Source of the DNA: Ophiura sarsii
Taxonomy: Eukaryota; Echinodermata; Ophiuroidea; Amphilepidida; Ophiuridae
Direction: 5' to 3'
Assembly (NCBI GenBank): GCA_035610835.1
Contig: CM069445.1
Coordinates: 81,355,786 to 81,419,785, forward strand
Length of the DNA stretch: 64,000 nucleotides
Positions within the stretch are counted from its first letter, which is position 1. Each line of letters opens with the position of its first letter. A program made the translations under genes and the position numbers. Below are positions 42,101 to 57,100 of this stretch, piece after piece. The notes beneath the pieces were generated by a model that was given only the letters and a program-made list of their open reading frames with translations, searched no databases and was not told where the DNA came from.

Positions 42101-45100
42101 TATACTGCTGGAATCATAGCATTTATTAAAGAACCATCTCTAATAGTATTAACGCAAACTAAGTGCTACATTTTAGACTGGTAACATGATTGCTATCTAC
42201 TGATGATAGCATATAAAACTGCCATCTATTTATCTATAATTTGATACTAAGCTATACTGATGAAATTATAGCATTTATTAAAGACCCATCTCTGATTGCT
42301 ATCTACTGATGATAGCATTAACATTGCTGTTTGTAGGCCCACCACACTGATACAGATAGCATTGGTGTTTGTAATTTGTAATACCAGATAGGACACATAT
42401 AATTATGCTAAATTATTATTTGGTTGCAAGTCTATTTGCTTATAAAACAAAATGTATGATGCGGACATACCATACCATGATATCATCAAGTTATGATAAC
42501 TGTAGAGCTGGTTTGACCTTTGGTACTACATTCAAGTGGATTGGTTGGATACGTAGCTATTTCATTATTAATAATGAACACATAATGGGTGTGTCATGTT
42601 TATATCATAATATAATGTACCCTTGTAGGAAGAGCTTAGTGACAAGGTAAATACAATTTAAAGTTAAAGGTAAATACACACATTATTGGAATCATTAGGG
42701 TGACTAATTGTCAACATTAAAGGCATATTATGTGGTCTTTTTCAATTTTTTACACTTATTTGTTTGCTCTCTTATAATCATGAAAGACTTTTCTGGACTT
42801 AATCCATTTTGACCATATTTTTTTGTAAAAACACATCATAGAACTTGACCATGTTTACTAAATCATAAAGGAAATCTGCTTTGGGAATTTGTCAATATAT
42901 TGGTTTTAATTTTCATCATTAAGTATTTCCGACTATATTGTATTCCCTTGTACACTGAGCCAAAAAAGAAACTTATAAAAAAGAAACTTATAAAATTTTA
43001 ACAGATTACCAAATAAAATTCTGTGCATGAAAATGCACCAAATTTGGATACAATATATATTACTGCAATGTATTGCTTCAAATGGCAGTCAATAACCAAT
43101 TGTTTGCTTCAATGACACAAGAGAAATGTGCACTGACCCTATGGTGATCTGCTACAATTTTATAAGTTTCTTTTTTGGCTCAGTGTATTAGTAATAAATA
43201 ATAATACCAATGATGTTGATTTATAACATGAACTTATCGATCCTACAGGACTGATTTGAAAAGTATGTTTTTGGACTCGCAAGTCGTTTGAAAGTAAACA
43301 ATTATTTTTTATTCTTCAAACCATGATTTGAAGTAAATATGAATCGCATCGCTCTGTAACTCAGAAGGTATTTACGATTTATGCTTAGAAATGTAAATCT
43401 GCAAGAAAATATAGAAAAGGATTGCATAATATGCCTTTAAAAGTAATAAGTTTGTCTGAAAGTATCTGGATATTAAATCCATGAAAGTAAATGAGATGCG
43501 GTGACTCTTAGTTTTATCTATGTGAAACACACATTAACATAGGGCACGCCATGTATGCTTAGCTGATTTGATAAAGACGCATGAGAATTCCTTGTGAGTT
43601 GGTATTTGTGCTCATGGCAGCGGTTACATTGAGGAATGTAGACTCCCTCATATAGTTAAACAGGGTGTAAATTGAACAAATGCCCGGTATGATAACGCGG
43701 CGTAAATTGGAGAAAAAAAATGTCAGTTCTAATATTGCCTGAGAAGATGCAGCTTTGATGCTAAACCCTAGAAACACCCCTCAAAGTATTGAACAAGATG
43801 TGTGGATTTCATAGAAGATTAGGATATCATAAATATCTGTGATTCAAACTGTCTTACCATTTTCTAGTATTTTCTATTTAAGTTTCAAGAATACTTTAAA
43901 AAGAGCCGAAGATGTACATACATGCATCACATTTATAGGTCAATAAATGCGTATGTGTTGTTTCAAGAGAAATTAGACAAATCAATGCACGCTCGCTGAT
44001 GTTGATGTGTGAATAATGGCACGACCCCAAAGGGGGAGTGCTATTGTGATCATATCAACATTTGCGCAAGTGCATTGATTTGTCTAATTTTTCGAGAAAC
44101 AAAACATGCGTACAAACATGCCTAGTATTAGGTCAGTAATCCTTGAGATAGACCAAAAGATTGTGAAATGTTTCTGAAAAAAAAAATCTGTTTTGTGTAA
44201 GGTAAACATACCAGCGCGTGGAAAGTGCTAAGAGTCCACTTCCTTTGCGATGTCAGCAATAGTAGCTCAAATGTGTTATTTTTTATTTTATTTGTCAACT
44301 GAAATGTGATGGCATGTGGTGCTATGTCTGTAACAGAAAAATCTTGGGTCCAATTATTATAGGCTTCGCAAATAGGAGTAGCTATATTCTCAACCTCTGA
44401 CACATATGGTTAATGAGGATCTGGTGCATGTACAATCAGTTAATGATTAGATAGATTGTATTCTATAGTCAAGCCAATCACTGTCCATTATTCACAGGAA
44501 ATTTAGCTGTTTTTATGAGAGGTTGCAATATCTGCTGTCAGTTCATGCAGAGTTAATGGATTATGGCCTGTGTAGACTCACGTGATATCTTCCTCCCCGC
44601 ATCAACATCCATCTCACCATGAAAGTAACATCTCACCAACTCTCTCTATACCAAGCTGTCTTGGTATCTATGTACACAACTCCTCCTGGGCCTATTAGCA
44701 GGACTGTTTTTCATTACAATATGACCACAAAATCAGTTAACACTAAACAGCTGATAATCCCTCAATCAAGTCATCAAATCAAAGATGGCGACCGACCCGA
44801 CACACTAGCGCAGTTGTTGTACAGTTGATGGATTTGTTGATGACTTGTAAATGACATAAATTGTACCCAAAGTGTGTGCAACTTAAAGTTTTCTTGTCAA
44901 ATTAATAAGTGATGGGGATTTGTCAAATATACAAGTCATACTATTAATATATCATAGTAGTATTATAGTTAATACTTGATATTATCATTTTAATACATTT
45001 TTTGAGGAATATATGAGCATATCAAATTACAACTTATTGCAAATTATTGTGTCAGTTGATTTCTTCCATATTGTCCTGCTTGTTGAATGAGTTTATGTGC

Positions 45101-48100
45101 TAATATGTTGCCTGCTTTTCTAAACATATCATAATTTATATTATAAGATGCTTTTGAATGCCAGACTATAAGTCTTGATGACTATGAGTCTTGATTAAAA
45201 GCTTTGCTTGAGATATGACGCATATTATTGACTGTTGAACTGAGTTTATTCAGTATCTGAAGTATTGGTGACACAGTCTTCATGAACCTTGACAAGAATT
45301 GTGTTATTGATATATGAAGAGTTCCTGTGCAAAAGACACCCCAGATTCACGCCATCTGTCAATTGAATTGAACATACCATGCTATTCTCGTATTTCCTAT
45401 GGAACATGGGTGGTTAGTGTATTATCGCTTTCCACGCGGAAGGAGTCTGCAGACGACAGTTCCAAAAATTCACAAAATGATTCAAATATGTCAATAATAT
45501 TGAATTTCATCATCATATTTGAAAATCGCTATGTAAAATGCATTAGAATAAGTACAAACATGCCTAGTATTGGTTCAGTAATCCTTGAGATAGATTTTGA
45601 AAGTTGGGAAAGGTTTCTGAAAAATCTATTTTGTATATATGGTAAAACTAATAGCCATTTAATTATTTGGTTTCGAAACATAGCAGCATGGCATATCAGT
45701 TCAATTTGGACAGATGACGTTTATCTGGGTATTTTACAAAGGAACTCTTCATATATATTTATTATAGACCTCTTCTGTATGTTCTGTAATCTGAAAAGCC
45801 TGTACCTTTACCTTTTAAACACCTCAAAAATGGTTCAGAATTTGTTTTCAATTGCCTTAATTGTGTATATTTTATTATTATGTTCATATTGTGCTGTACA
45901 TCAATGGAAAACTTGTTTCAGTGCTAATCCACTTGCTTGAGAATTAAGGGAGGTCTTAATCACAATGTGCCAAAATCATCACTATTTTGTGCTCAAAGGT
46001 CAATAGAGCATCACTCTACACTGTAGTTGTCAATGTAACACTTCATTGAACAGACGAGAAAGTTGTTCTTTTGAGTACAAAATAGTGGTGAATTTGGCAC
46101 ATTTAGATTGTGAACTCCTCACACTCTCACAAGATGAACTCTGCAACAAGTGATTGCCACAAATGTGGTGTCATTGGAAAGAAGAACACTTCAGCTTTCC
46201 ATCGATATGTAACACAATATGAATATATCATGAAATATCTAAAAATTGGTGATTGAAAAGTAAATTCTGAACTTATTTTGAGTATTTGATATAATCTCCA
46301 TTGGTATGACTCCATCATGTGTAGATGTATGACGTATTGATAGGGATATGCATCAGACACTCCCTACCTATATGAATGGTATTTCCTATCCTCTCTACGA
46401 ATGGTATGACCACAAATATTGCTTGCAAAGATTTACCTCCTGCAACTGTACGCATGTGATACACCCAACAAAATATGTAAGTTCCCCCCTAGCATACTAG
46501 AATATTTCCAAAAATATTTGATGGAAAGCAGATCATAATCTTGTGCATCAAGACACGGTAGCATAATGACACATAATACTGAAATGTTTGTTAATTTGAT
46601 GGACAAAACCAGCCATAGCCAGTGAGATTTAGTACCACTTTTTTTTGTGTATAAAAATTGATAAATGGCACAATTTCTTATCGCTGCATTGTCTCAAGGC
46701 CAACAAATTTGGTATCAAAATGTGCCTAACAATTGGGTGCATCTTTCTGGGTTTTAAAAAAAAAAAAATTAAATCCATCAAATATTTTTAGAAATATCTA
46801 GTATATGCTAGGGGGGAACTTAAATATTTGGTTGGGTGTATAATCATATGCATCAGTTCCCATGCTTACTTTTTAGTGTCAAATCCCACAACCTTTGTAG
46901 GAATATTATAGGAACTGTATGAATCAAAGCTTAGTAGGAATGTTAATGTTCCTGCATGTATAAATAGCATATCCCACGGCCAACACTGCTACCAGTTCTC
47001 CTTACCCATTAAAGACATGCATTATGACATAAAACCTACCAGTGTATCTCACTATTTAAGAAATAACATTGTAAATCTTAGAATATATTATCATAAGTTG
47101 TATAATTATAATGATAGCTGTATGAATCCTGGATCGAGATCATGTTTAAGTTTTATGCATAATATCTGTATTTAAACAACCAGTGAATTGATATTTAGCT
47201 GAACATGCCAACAGGGTGACTTGACATGAAATATTATTGTGCTTCAAAGGCATATTATGATCTTCTAATCTGTGATTTTATCCTAGAAATGCAATATTTT
47301 TGGGTCAAATTACATTTATAACCATGAAACTAAAATCAGTTTCAGAGCACACGAGGGCCGGTCGCCATAGGCGTAGTGCACTCTTTCACCAGTGCAACCA
47401 ACCGAATCGTAGCGTTACGTCATCCATTTCTGCGCATTTCCAACGCAAGCGGCAGTATAATCGTCGTCCCTACCTGTGACGTCATCGTGTACTAATTAAT
47501 GTTAAAATGGACTTTTTACTGTTACACGAGGCTACGAGCCTTTCTAAAATACATTAAAAATGCATTAAAATATATTCCAATAATTAATCTAAAAAACCGG
47601 ATAGAATTTAAACGATTTATGGCAAAGTTATGACAAATATAGTATGATTGTTTGATCGAAAAAGTGAAAAATTCCCTTCATTTCAGGCCCAAAATACCCC
47701 ATTTTACCATTCAGTTACCAAGAATATTTTGCAACTAAACTGTAGTGTCAGACTCGTGCTAATATAATCTAGAAACACTTTAGAAATGAAAAAATGACAA
47801 AGTAAGAATTTTCGTGGTACAGACCGAGTCAATTCATGGTCATTTTGCTGATATTTTCGCCTCTCCGCCGCGAAATGGTTGCCGAATTCTGCTTACTTTT
47901 GACATTTGGCACGAAATGAATATAGATATTTCGTCATTTATTCAAGATAATCGTAAAAACACTACGTGTAATAAATATAGAATAAATGCAAATAAATATA
48001 TTGTAATATTTCATGGGCTGGACTTTTATTAGAGCGGAATATTGTTGCAACACGGGCTACAGTAAGGTATACAGTCGCAGATCAAGTGGTATCGATTTGT

Positions 48101-51100
48101 TTTGAGTACAAAGGAAAGGCATGTTGAAGTTCGTTGAAGTGGTCGGTAGCAATCGATTCATTTATAGATAAGTGTTAACAGCTAATACAAACTATCAACT
48201 TGCAAAATAGAGGGCAGTGCGAATAAATGTCCCGGTCCAGCCCTCGTGAGCAATATGTTTCCTAATTACTTCAAAATCAGATTTTGAAATAAGTTGTCCT
48301 GATATCAGGACAGTTTATTTATGAGTGGTGTTTTTGTTCATTAATAGATTTCCATTGTTTGACATCGTTTTCCCACTATTTTAACGCCGTTTACGGTGCT
48401 CCCGGTTACGACCGCAACTGTACACAAGTGAACACACCCCACGGAATGATTAATGATGAAAATTGAAACAAATGTGTATGTTACAAAACACAGCAATATA
48501 GGTTGGTTGAGGAATTGAACCCGGGATTCCTGTGTGGGAGCCCTAGAGTGTGGCCACTATATATGCTATACTTTAGATTCACAGAATTTGGCCAATTTAC
48601 CATTTCAGCATAGGTAATATCACTTGTTAAGATGGCACGTTTGAATAGCACGCTATTTGCTTGGGTAGTCGCAAGTTGAACGGTGGTTCAATGTTTAAGA
48701 ATGGTTAGAGGCCGAAATGCTATGAGATGCAAGTAGATCATTTAAGCTGATATGCCATATTATCATGCAAGTGGCTTAGCACTGAAACAGGTGATTGCTA
48801 CAAATTAGGTATCATTGTAAAGTGAATTCATAAGCTTTCTATGTGCAACACATTATGAACATCAGCAAAATATATGAAAGATACCAGGTCTTACTAGGCC
48901 ATTGTATGATGAAAAGTTACAGGATTATCAATTGTGCTACAGTAGATACACATGTGATATACAGGGTGTCCCAGAATGATTTATACCTTGTTTGAAAAAA
49001 TAATACGAATATAAAAAACAATATTATAGTCCAAATCTTGTATCAGTAATATAAATGTGTACATGTTTCTTACTTACTCCTTCGATTTCATCAAGATATC
49101 TTTATCCGTTCCAAAATGGCATGACATCGGTGAAAACCTGTTTTTCACTTTCAGCCCATTTCTATTGATAAAACTCACACCATTTTTCAAAACTGCAGCT
49201 TATATGAAAGCATGGTATAAATCACTCAAGCAGAACAGTTTCCTCACACTGTTCAAATAATGCTTCATAAACATCACAAACACTTGATGTCAATTCATTT
49301 TGTGGTAGAAATTAAAAGAAAACACTGTAAATTACCTGCATATCATTGAAATTCCGCTTTGCGGCGAACATGGTCAATGATTACACAAGTTTCAGATGAT
49401 TTAATTTTGGTCAAACATGGAATTTAACCATTTTTACAAAAAACAAACACCATAAATGTCAAAATGTTAACAAAGCTAAATGTTATAAATGTTAGAATCA
49501 TAAGCACTTTGACCAGGAACAGTAGTGTCATAATTAAATAAATTGCAATTTATTTAATTATGACACTACTGTTCCTGGTCAAAGTGCTAAACAATCAAGT
49601 TTGAAAAAATCATTGCATTGTAAGATTGAATTGAGCATCTAAGTTGCCAATTAAAGACTGTCTTACAGGATTTGACATAGTTCCAAATATTTAAAAATCT
49701 TAAGACTGATGTTGGTCAATAAATTGTCTACATGTCCAGAATTGACAAGTGTCTGTAAACTGCACTGGATGCTTGTTTTCAGGAGCAAAAATGACAACAC
49801 AATGTTTGACCATATCAATAATATATCATTTATTACTGTAAAACCGCTAAATCTTGCGAGAGATGTAATTTTACGAATTTTGTGAGGGATGTGGATTCAT
49901 GATATTAAATACCTGTGTAACTGACAGTTTGTAATTGAAAGTAACGGTGAAATTTCCAGGTTTTCACAAATTAAATCCCTGTTAAAATTTAAATTTGCGA
50001 AATATAGTATCCGCAAAATTATAGTGTTTTACAGTGTACATATCGTCGCTGTTCTGTCTAAACCTCGTATGTTTTTTTGGCCCTTCAGCATGTATACAGT
50101 AAAACTGTCCAATGATTATGCATATGAAGTGTTGCTTTATACATCAGGAGCAAGAGCACTTACAAGATTTTGATAGTATGTGTTTTTGGCCCTTGATCAT
50201 ATTTAGAGCAGATTGCCTGTAGTAAACATAGGAAGTATTAATTTATACATGCTGAAGGGCTGGATGGAGATACAAGGTTTGTCACATAGGACACCATCCC
50301 CAGGTTGCAGACTTCGCCTCCATTCTGCAGTAAAGCCTTGAATTCATCTGCTATATTAGCTAACGACACATGCCACATTTATATGATCTATTTGAAATCA
50401 TGTTGTGTCGATCAATATTGAAAGCATTGTTTTTATTATTTTTCTTCTCCTCTGCAGATAAAGCTGGCAGCAAGGTGTCCGTTGGAACCCCCAGCGATGT
50501 CCCCCTTAAGATCCAAGAAACAGACTTAAGTAAACTTACTGCAACTATCAAACCTCCACATGGTAGAGAAGAGCCCTGTGCTCTTAAGAGGCTACCAAAT
50601 GGAAATATTGGTAAGTGTTATGAGCCCTGTGCTCTCAAAATATCACCTAGGGGAAATATTGGTATGTGGTATCATCGCCGTTGCTAAAAATAACTAAAAA
50701 ATTGCTAACAAACGGACGTCTCAGGTCAAGCGTTTTTTTGTTTTTGTTTACTACCAGACTGGCCACTTTTGAGAATGGCCGCCGAGACAGAAAATTGAGA
50801 GGGGGAAACAAGTCAGGAACTCTTGAGAGGGGTTGGGATTGGGGGGGGGGGGGGTTGGAAACAAGTCTGGAGAGGGGGGGGGGGGGGTGACGTAGTGTCC
50901 CGAAAACCGGCACAAAGAAATTGAGCTGAAAATAAATAAAAGACGGTTACAACTTCTGGTGAACACACTTAACATTTGAAAACTCAGTGACTGTGACAAA
51001 GTGACCAATTTGGTTTCAATCTTGTTAAAATCTCCATCATTTATGGGAAAAGACAAGAAATCACACTGTTGGAGAGTCTTCGAGAAGTGTAATTATCTGT

Positions 51101-54100
51101 CTAAGGTGTGGCAATGATATGGCTTGTCTGAGTGATTTGTAATACTCATTATTTAGTTAGCATCAGTGGATAGCAATGTTGACATTGATTGATTCAACAG
51201 GATATAAACTGACTGATTAACCTGGGTTAAACATGAGTAAAACCAAATAAATACTGTCCACATATCTATGTTCACAGAGTCATGCATGTGACATTGACAA
51301 ATTGAGGGCTCATAAACAAAATGTTCAGAAAGAAATTCTCTTTCCCGTAACACACATCCTATCTCCATAACACAACCCCTTTCAAAGTTATAGCCAGTAT
51401 CACAAGGTCTCATCTCCATCTCACCATTGTGTTTAAAAATCTTCAATAGGCTTTTTCTCAAAATGGTCAAAATGGAGATAAGGCCTTTTGTTTCTGAGCC
51501 CTCGAAATGATGTCTTGTGCTCGCCAGATGGGTGTGGCAGCAAGATTTGTCAAGGAAAATGAATTGTCTTCTTCCGACCGACCCTAATTTTGAAAACTTA
51601 CAAAAATAAAAGGGTTTTTTATGCTTTTACTGTACAAATTAATACCGACCCTGATTTTGAAAAATGCCAGAAAAAGGTTTTTTCCTTCCAGAATTTTGTT
51701 TTTCCGGAAATACACTAAAATATTTTGAAAACTGTTTTAAAACATGAATGAAGTGATTTCATAGTAAAATATCCCAATTAACATCTCATAGCAACTATTT
51801 TAAAGTTAATGAATGTGATTTATAAAAAGAAAAAGAAAAAACACTCCAACCTCCCAACCCTTCTCAGAGAGGGCATCTATGGACAATCAAACAATTTATT
51901 TTTCTTGACTGTACTGGATGCAATGCAAAGAGAAAGAAATCATACAAGATCAACAATAAACTGAGGACAGTTACCATCCCAATGAGATTAGATTTCTTTT
52001 TGTACAAATCCAATAAAATGTGAATGAGCTTCCTCAGACTGGCAACTCTGTCTGGAGGCAACAGGAATTAGGGATTTCCTGTTGCTGGGAACCGCCATTG
52101 TAGAGGGCGTAGTTCTGACGAATTGATCGTAGATGTTGTGCATTGTGTAAGCCCCTCATCTTTGTTGAGTGTGTTCTTCCCCTTCTCCGAATCCAAATTG
52201 CTTCTTTGAGCCATCTTGTAGTTCTGTCTGATTCGCAACTGACATAGCTGCTAGTTTGACGGAGCTGCTAGTTTAGCAGTGAAACGTAACTAAAATTGTG
52301 AGTATCTCATTCACATTTTATTGGATTTGTACAAAAAGAAATCTTATCTCATATGTTCAGTAACAATCCAGATGAACTTATTCAAAGAAAAGAGTTACCA
52401 TTCCTATTTTAACATTTTAACAAACATGCAAAGTTACACTCTCTATTCTGTGGAAATACTGGACATTGGGTTTGATATTTGACGTAATAATAACAATTTT
52501 ATTTAAATTCTATTTGGTTTTAACAATAAGATTGTTCAAATGTGGAGTTTTCAGTTTCGAGATTGACCTACCCTTTTTCAGAATTTTGTGATCTACGTTT
52601 TTTTGCAATTTTTTGTGAAATAAAGTTAATTGGGGAAGACACCATTTGTATGCAAAGCATGGGTACCAGAAAGTTTCAAGAGAGGTGGGCGCATCCTTGA
52701 CTATTCAAGCACTCCCATGAAAATGTTTTCCCAAATTCAATTAACTTTATTCAGCCAAATGATGACAAATAATACAATACAATAATTATGAGAAGAGGCT
52801 AGGAACCCCCGTAGAAACCCTGACAAGCAGGCTTGTAAAATGGGAACCCTTAGAACAATGAGATATTGATGATATAGTCTGGCACTTTAGGACCTAATAG
52901 CATAATGCAAAATGAAACGAGACACGTCTAAACAAAAACCGGACAGGAAAAATGTAAAACGATAAAAACGAGACAACTGTGAGCACATTAGAGACTGATT
53001 CACTGAACGAGACAAATATCATCAGACATCAGTTGCAGGTTATTTTCAACCCAATGGTGTTGATATCATCTGCCACCATTGATAGCCATTGCTGTCAACA
53101 AGGTATTTTTACCGCTCATCTTTATTGAGAGACAAGATTCTAATGAAACTAAAATAGGGCGTTTCTGATCTGTAGTTGATAGATGGAAATATGTTACGCC
53201 TCAACGTCCCTGTCATCACATGCAACAATGTCATTAAACATGCTTGTTTGACGTAACAGATGTTACCACATGGTTTGCCAACTCTGTTTTTTACCCATTT
53301 GGATTTACTTGAATAATTGATTTTTTTCCCCGGTAGTCCATAATGCTTAGCATTAGCTGCGTTATGTCAATAGCCCAACTATGTAACAACATATAGAATT
53401 GTTATTTGGCACTATGAAACAACTGAATTATAGATTAAATGTGTTCCAAATTGGCAAGAAATGTTTGGTTCTTATCTCTCTGCGCGCAAAAGTAATCCAG
53501 GCGTACGCGCGCAATTATGGCCACACGCACATAGTTTTGGATGCATACATGCATCAGACATATGATGCACAGTGCGCTGTTGCCTTAATATGCGCCCGCG
53601 TCCTTCTGTATTAATTCGCTGCTGTTAGCAGGCTTCGAATTTGGAGCTGATCAAACTATAGCATATGGTCTGTGTCTTAGCCTGTTCCATGCAAGTGGAG
53701 TTCTGTTCATTTTAACCCTAACCTATTCAGGTGGTTTGTATTGCAATAAAGTTAACGGAGGGAAACATGGGACAAATAATGACACAACAAATAAAGAGTG
53801 TACTGTCCCCAGGTTCACCACGTGGCCGGAATCAAGATAATCGTGAATCATGCTACGCGGTTCATACTCCAAAAAAATAAAATTTCAAAACCTATATGTA
53901 CCTTTGCGTGATTGAGCAATGAGATAGCAAATAGTTCCATATGCAGACATCTTGTGAGAGCCTGTGCAAGAAAAATATTCTTTCTATTCTTTGTCATTTG
54001 CTACGTTAACACTTCCTCCTAAGCTATCATTTTGAAGTTACGGTTTACAAAATCCATTCCATATATTCATCTGCAACATAATCTGACGAGTCCAGAGCTT

Positions 54101-57100
54101 GATATTTATTCTATGGGCAGGGCGGGCTATGGTGAGACCAGAAAAAAGTTCACAGAGTTTGGTTGAATGACGTAGAGTAGCCACCCGAATCCTGCAAAGC
54201 ATTGTGGGATATGTAAAGCGGGTGAATCATGGGATTTGACATATCCGATATCTATAGCAGACATTACAGCACATACTAGATGTTATTTGCACATGGGATT
54301 GTTACATCTGGTATATGATGACTTTAGTCTGCAGACCATGACTGTGACGTGAATGGTTTATGGCTACCACGGTATACCAAATACTTCATGTGTTTTTGTA
54401 ATGTGATTACAAATGTTTGAAACGCAATATGATTTATGATGTAAGGGAAGTCTTACATCATTACCAATGATAAATAGTCATTATCAGCAACACATGTGTG
54501 GGTGTGTAAGCAACTCCTCCATTGAAACCAAGGAAAAGAAACATTTGGTCACGCCTCTATTTAGCAGTAGAAAGGTCAAAGAAGAAATGAGCTAGATCTG
54601 CTGCTGTGATGAAACAAACACACAGGATTAAAAAAAAACACATTTTATTGACAATGTCACATATATGTCACATGCCATATCCTGTGATCTATGGATGGCC
54701 ATTTTACCTATAACCTATGGCAGGTCATGTGTTTAAATGCAGTTGGTGTGAGAGTTTTTGCTGATTTTGGGACTTGAGACATAGAAAATGATATTTAGTT
54801 ACTACAATCCTGGAAAAAAGTCTTGGAATGCTCACTCGTTAACAACGGCAAACTCTCATCCCCTTTCCCCGTGCAATGTTGAGGAATGTTAATGTTTTCA
54901 GAAGTTGTTCAAGGTGTCCCAACATTGATCGATGGGGAGTGGGGAAGGGAAAATTGTTGTTTAAAATGTCCTATTTACAGTTTAACAAAATAAATATCAT
55001 TTAAAGATCAGCAAACAAATTCTGCACATAATGATCAAAACGTGTAAAGCGTTCCAAGGACTTTTTTTCTCCAATATTGTAGGATTCAGCCCTGGTAAAA
55101 GTCAGAATGTAAGGGGGAGAGAGTATTCAGAGTATAGGTGCTTATCATGGTAGATAATGACAATTGTTGCTGTGAGATAGCTCAGACTTGAAGACATTTG
55201 AATATAGTTAGAGCAATTGTCTTCTCCCATATTGTGTATACAAGTAATCCCAACTCTTTTCTACAATTGTGTGAGATGGTAGCTAAATATGCTGGTTCCC
55301 TGCATCAGTGGGCTAAACACAATTCAACCATAGATGCAGGTACGCACAAATCATATCATCATATTGATTTGCTTGCATAAAAGTCTTGCATATGCATGAA
55401 ATGACGTAAAATAATCCACAATAAAATTTGGTCAATGCCAGCTTCACGTTAGAACGATAACAAGTTTGATGATTGGCAAATAAAAACCTATATCTGCGCC
55501 CACAACAGCATCAGACTTCACACCCATGGTATAGTGCGCTCCCCATTACGCTGTAGCCATGGCAGCGCGACAATGCACTTGATATTCAACGCGTCACCTC
55601 AACTACAACTTGCGTTGATCGTTATTTATTTCCAGTATGTGACTGATAACAGAGCGACAACGTTAATGTGGTGTATAGTCTATTCTCGCACCTGCACCTA
55701 TGGTTGAGTTTGCACGGGAATCCAGGTGCAGGGAACTAGCATAGGAGCTTTTTAAAATAGGTCTCCACAAGGACCTGAAAAAGAACATGTCCAAAACTGT
55801 ACAGCAGTTAGTGGAATTCCATAAATACTGCACATGCACACATGCAAAAACCACAATGTTATACTATTTTATTGGCGGAGTCGGACCATAATGCATCAAT
55901 GATTCACCAGACCACACCAAGAGGAGTAAATAAGCCCATCCCCCCATGCCATCACATGATGTTACATTGCTGCATGCAAATCACATGTTGATACATGAAT
56001 ATTCAGATCATAATTATGACTATTCATGAGCTGATCAGTGCACTGTTTCAGTCCTCACATACAGCATCCTTATAGGGGCCATTTGTGGAGAATGCCAGTG
56101 AAGACAGGCAGGATCCGGTATAAGCCAGTCACAGTATGTTATTTCAAGACGGGGAAACATTACAAAGTTATATAGTTACATTGAGACATAACATTGTCTA
56201 GTCTGTCTGGTGTCTACCCCGATATTTGCTTCTCTAATGTGATACTCCTAAGGCGATACTTCTGTGACATGAAATAGTATTCCAATTATATATAGATTCA
56301 ACGTCTTGTACATATGTTTTTGATTTCAGTCACATTCATTTTTAAGATTTGATTACTGAAATAGACAATCATGAACTCTCTTTTGAGACCGATTCTGATT
56401 TGGCCAACCCCCATAAATGTATTTTCGTTATATGTTTGTTTTGTGGTGTATGAAACTTGCAAAACATGTGTAAGATGGGAAATATGAACCTTGAAACAAC
56501 ACCATACTATTTCAAGACGAGATAAGCATGAAGATAATCTATATCTGTCATTTTGTACATATGTTTTTGATTTCAGTCACATTCATTTTTAAGATTTGAT
56601 TACTAAAATAGACAATCATGAACTCTCTTTTGATGAGACCGGCTCTGATTTGGCCAACCCCCATAAATGTATTTTCGTTATGTGTTTGTTTTGTGGTGTA
56701 TGAAACTTGCACAACATCAAAACATGTGTAAGATGGGAAATATGAACCTTGAAACAACACCATACTATTTCAAGACAAGATAAGACATCAAGATAATCTA
56801 TATCTGTCATTTTGACATCTACTTCACCTTGGAAGCTATTCCTTTGATGTCAGAACGCATTCCAATAATAGATGTTTTACGCAAAGTTTGTTGTGTCATC
56901 TTTGATCATGCTTATAAAAACTGTTCATCCATGCATATCATCACATGCTATTCAAGAAGTATGAAGACCTGCTCTGATATGACCAACCCCCACAAATGTA
57001 TTTTCGTTATATGTTTGTTTTGTGGTGTATTGCAATTTGCGAAACATCAAAACATATTTTTAAGATGGGATATATGAACCTTGAAACAACACTATACTAT

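Larger units (their letters stand above)
33748..50457 (+). other. Very long intron, 3' part (microexon to repeat 18)
   Basis: About 16.7 kb. Contains the candidate internal first exon (38504-38552) with its upstream region, one intact TTAA MITE, several fold-backs, a 151-bp satellite and an 86-bp perfect palindrome. 34150-35790, 38900-39800, 40050-41570 and 48600-49500 show nothing I can name. Confidence 0.7.

Noticed and set aside
41577..42320. Regular hairpin-bearing repeats considered as a CRISPR-like array
   Set aside because: Whole 151-bp units are conserved, with no unique spacers, and the host is an animal genome.
45314..45940. 208-codon open frame, the longest uninterrupted one in the window
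   Set aside because: Its middle lies in a TTAA MITE read through in reverse. No domain, signal or repeat is recognisable and composition is like the intron. I treat it as chance.
51153..51470. 105-codon minus-strand open frame in the repeat 18 intron
   Set aside because: No similarity I recognise, no neighbouring exons on that strand.
54005..54040. TTAACACTTCCTCC...GCTATCATTTT, like the left end of MITE family A
   Set aside because: Only about 30 bases resemble the family and no right end follows. Possibly a relic, not called.
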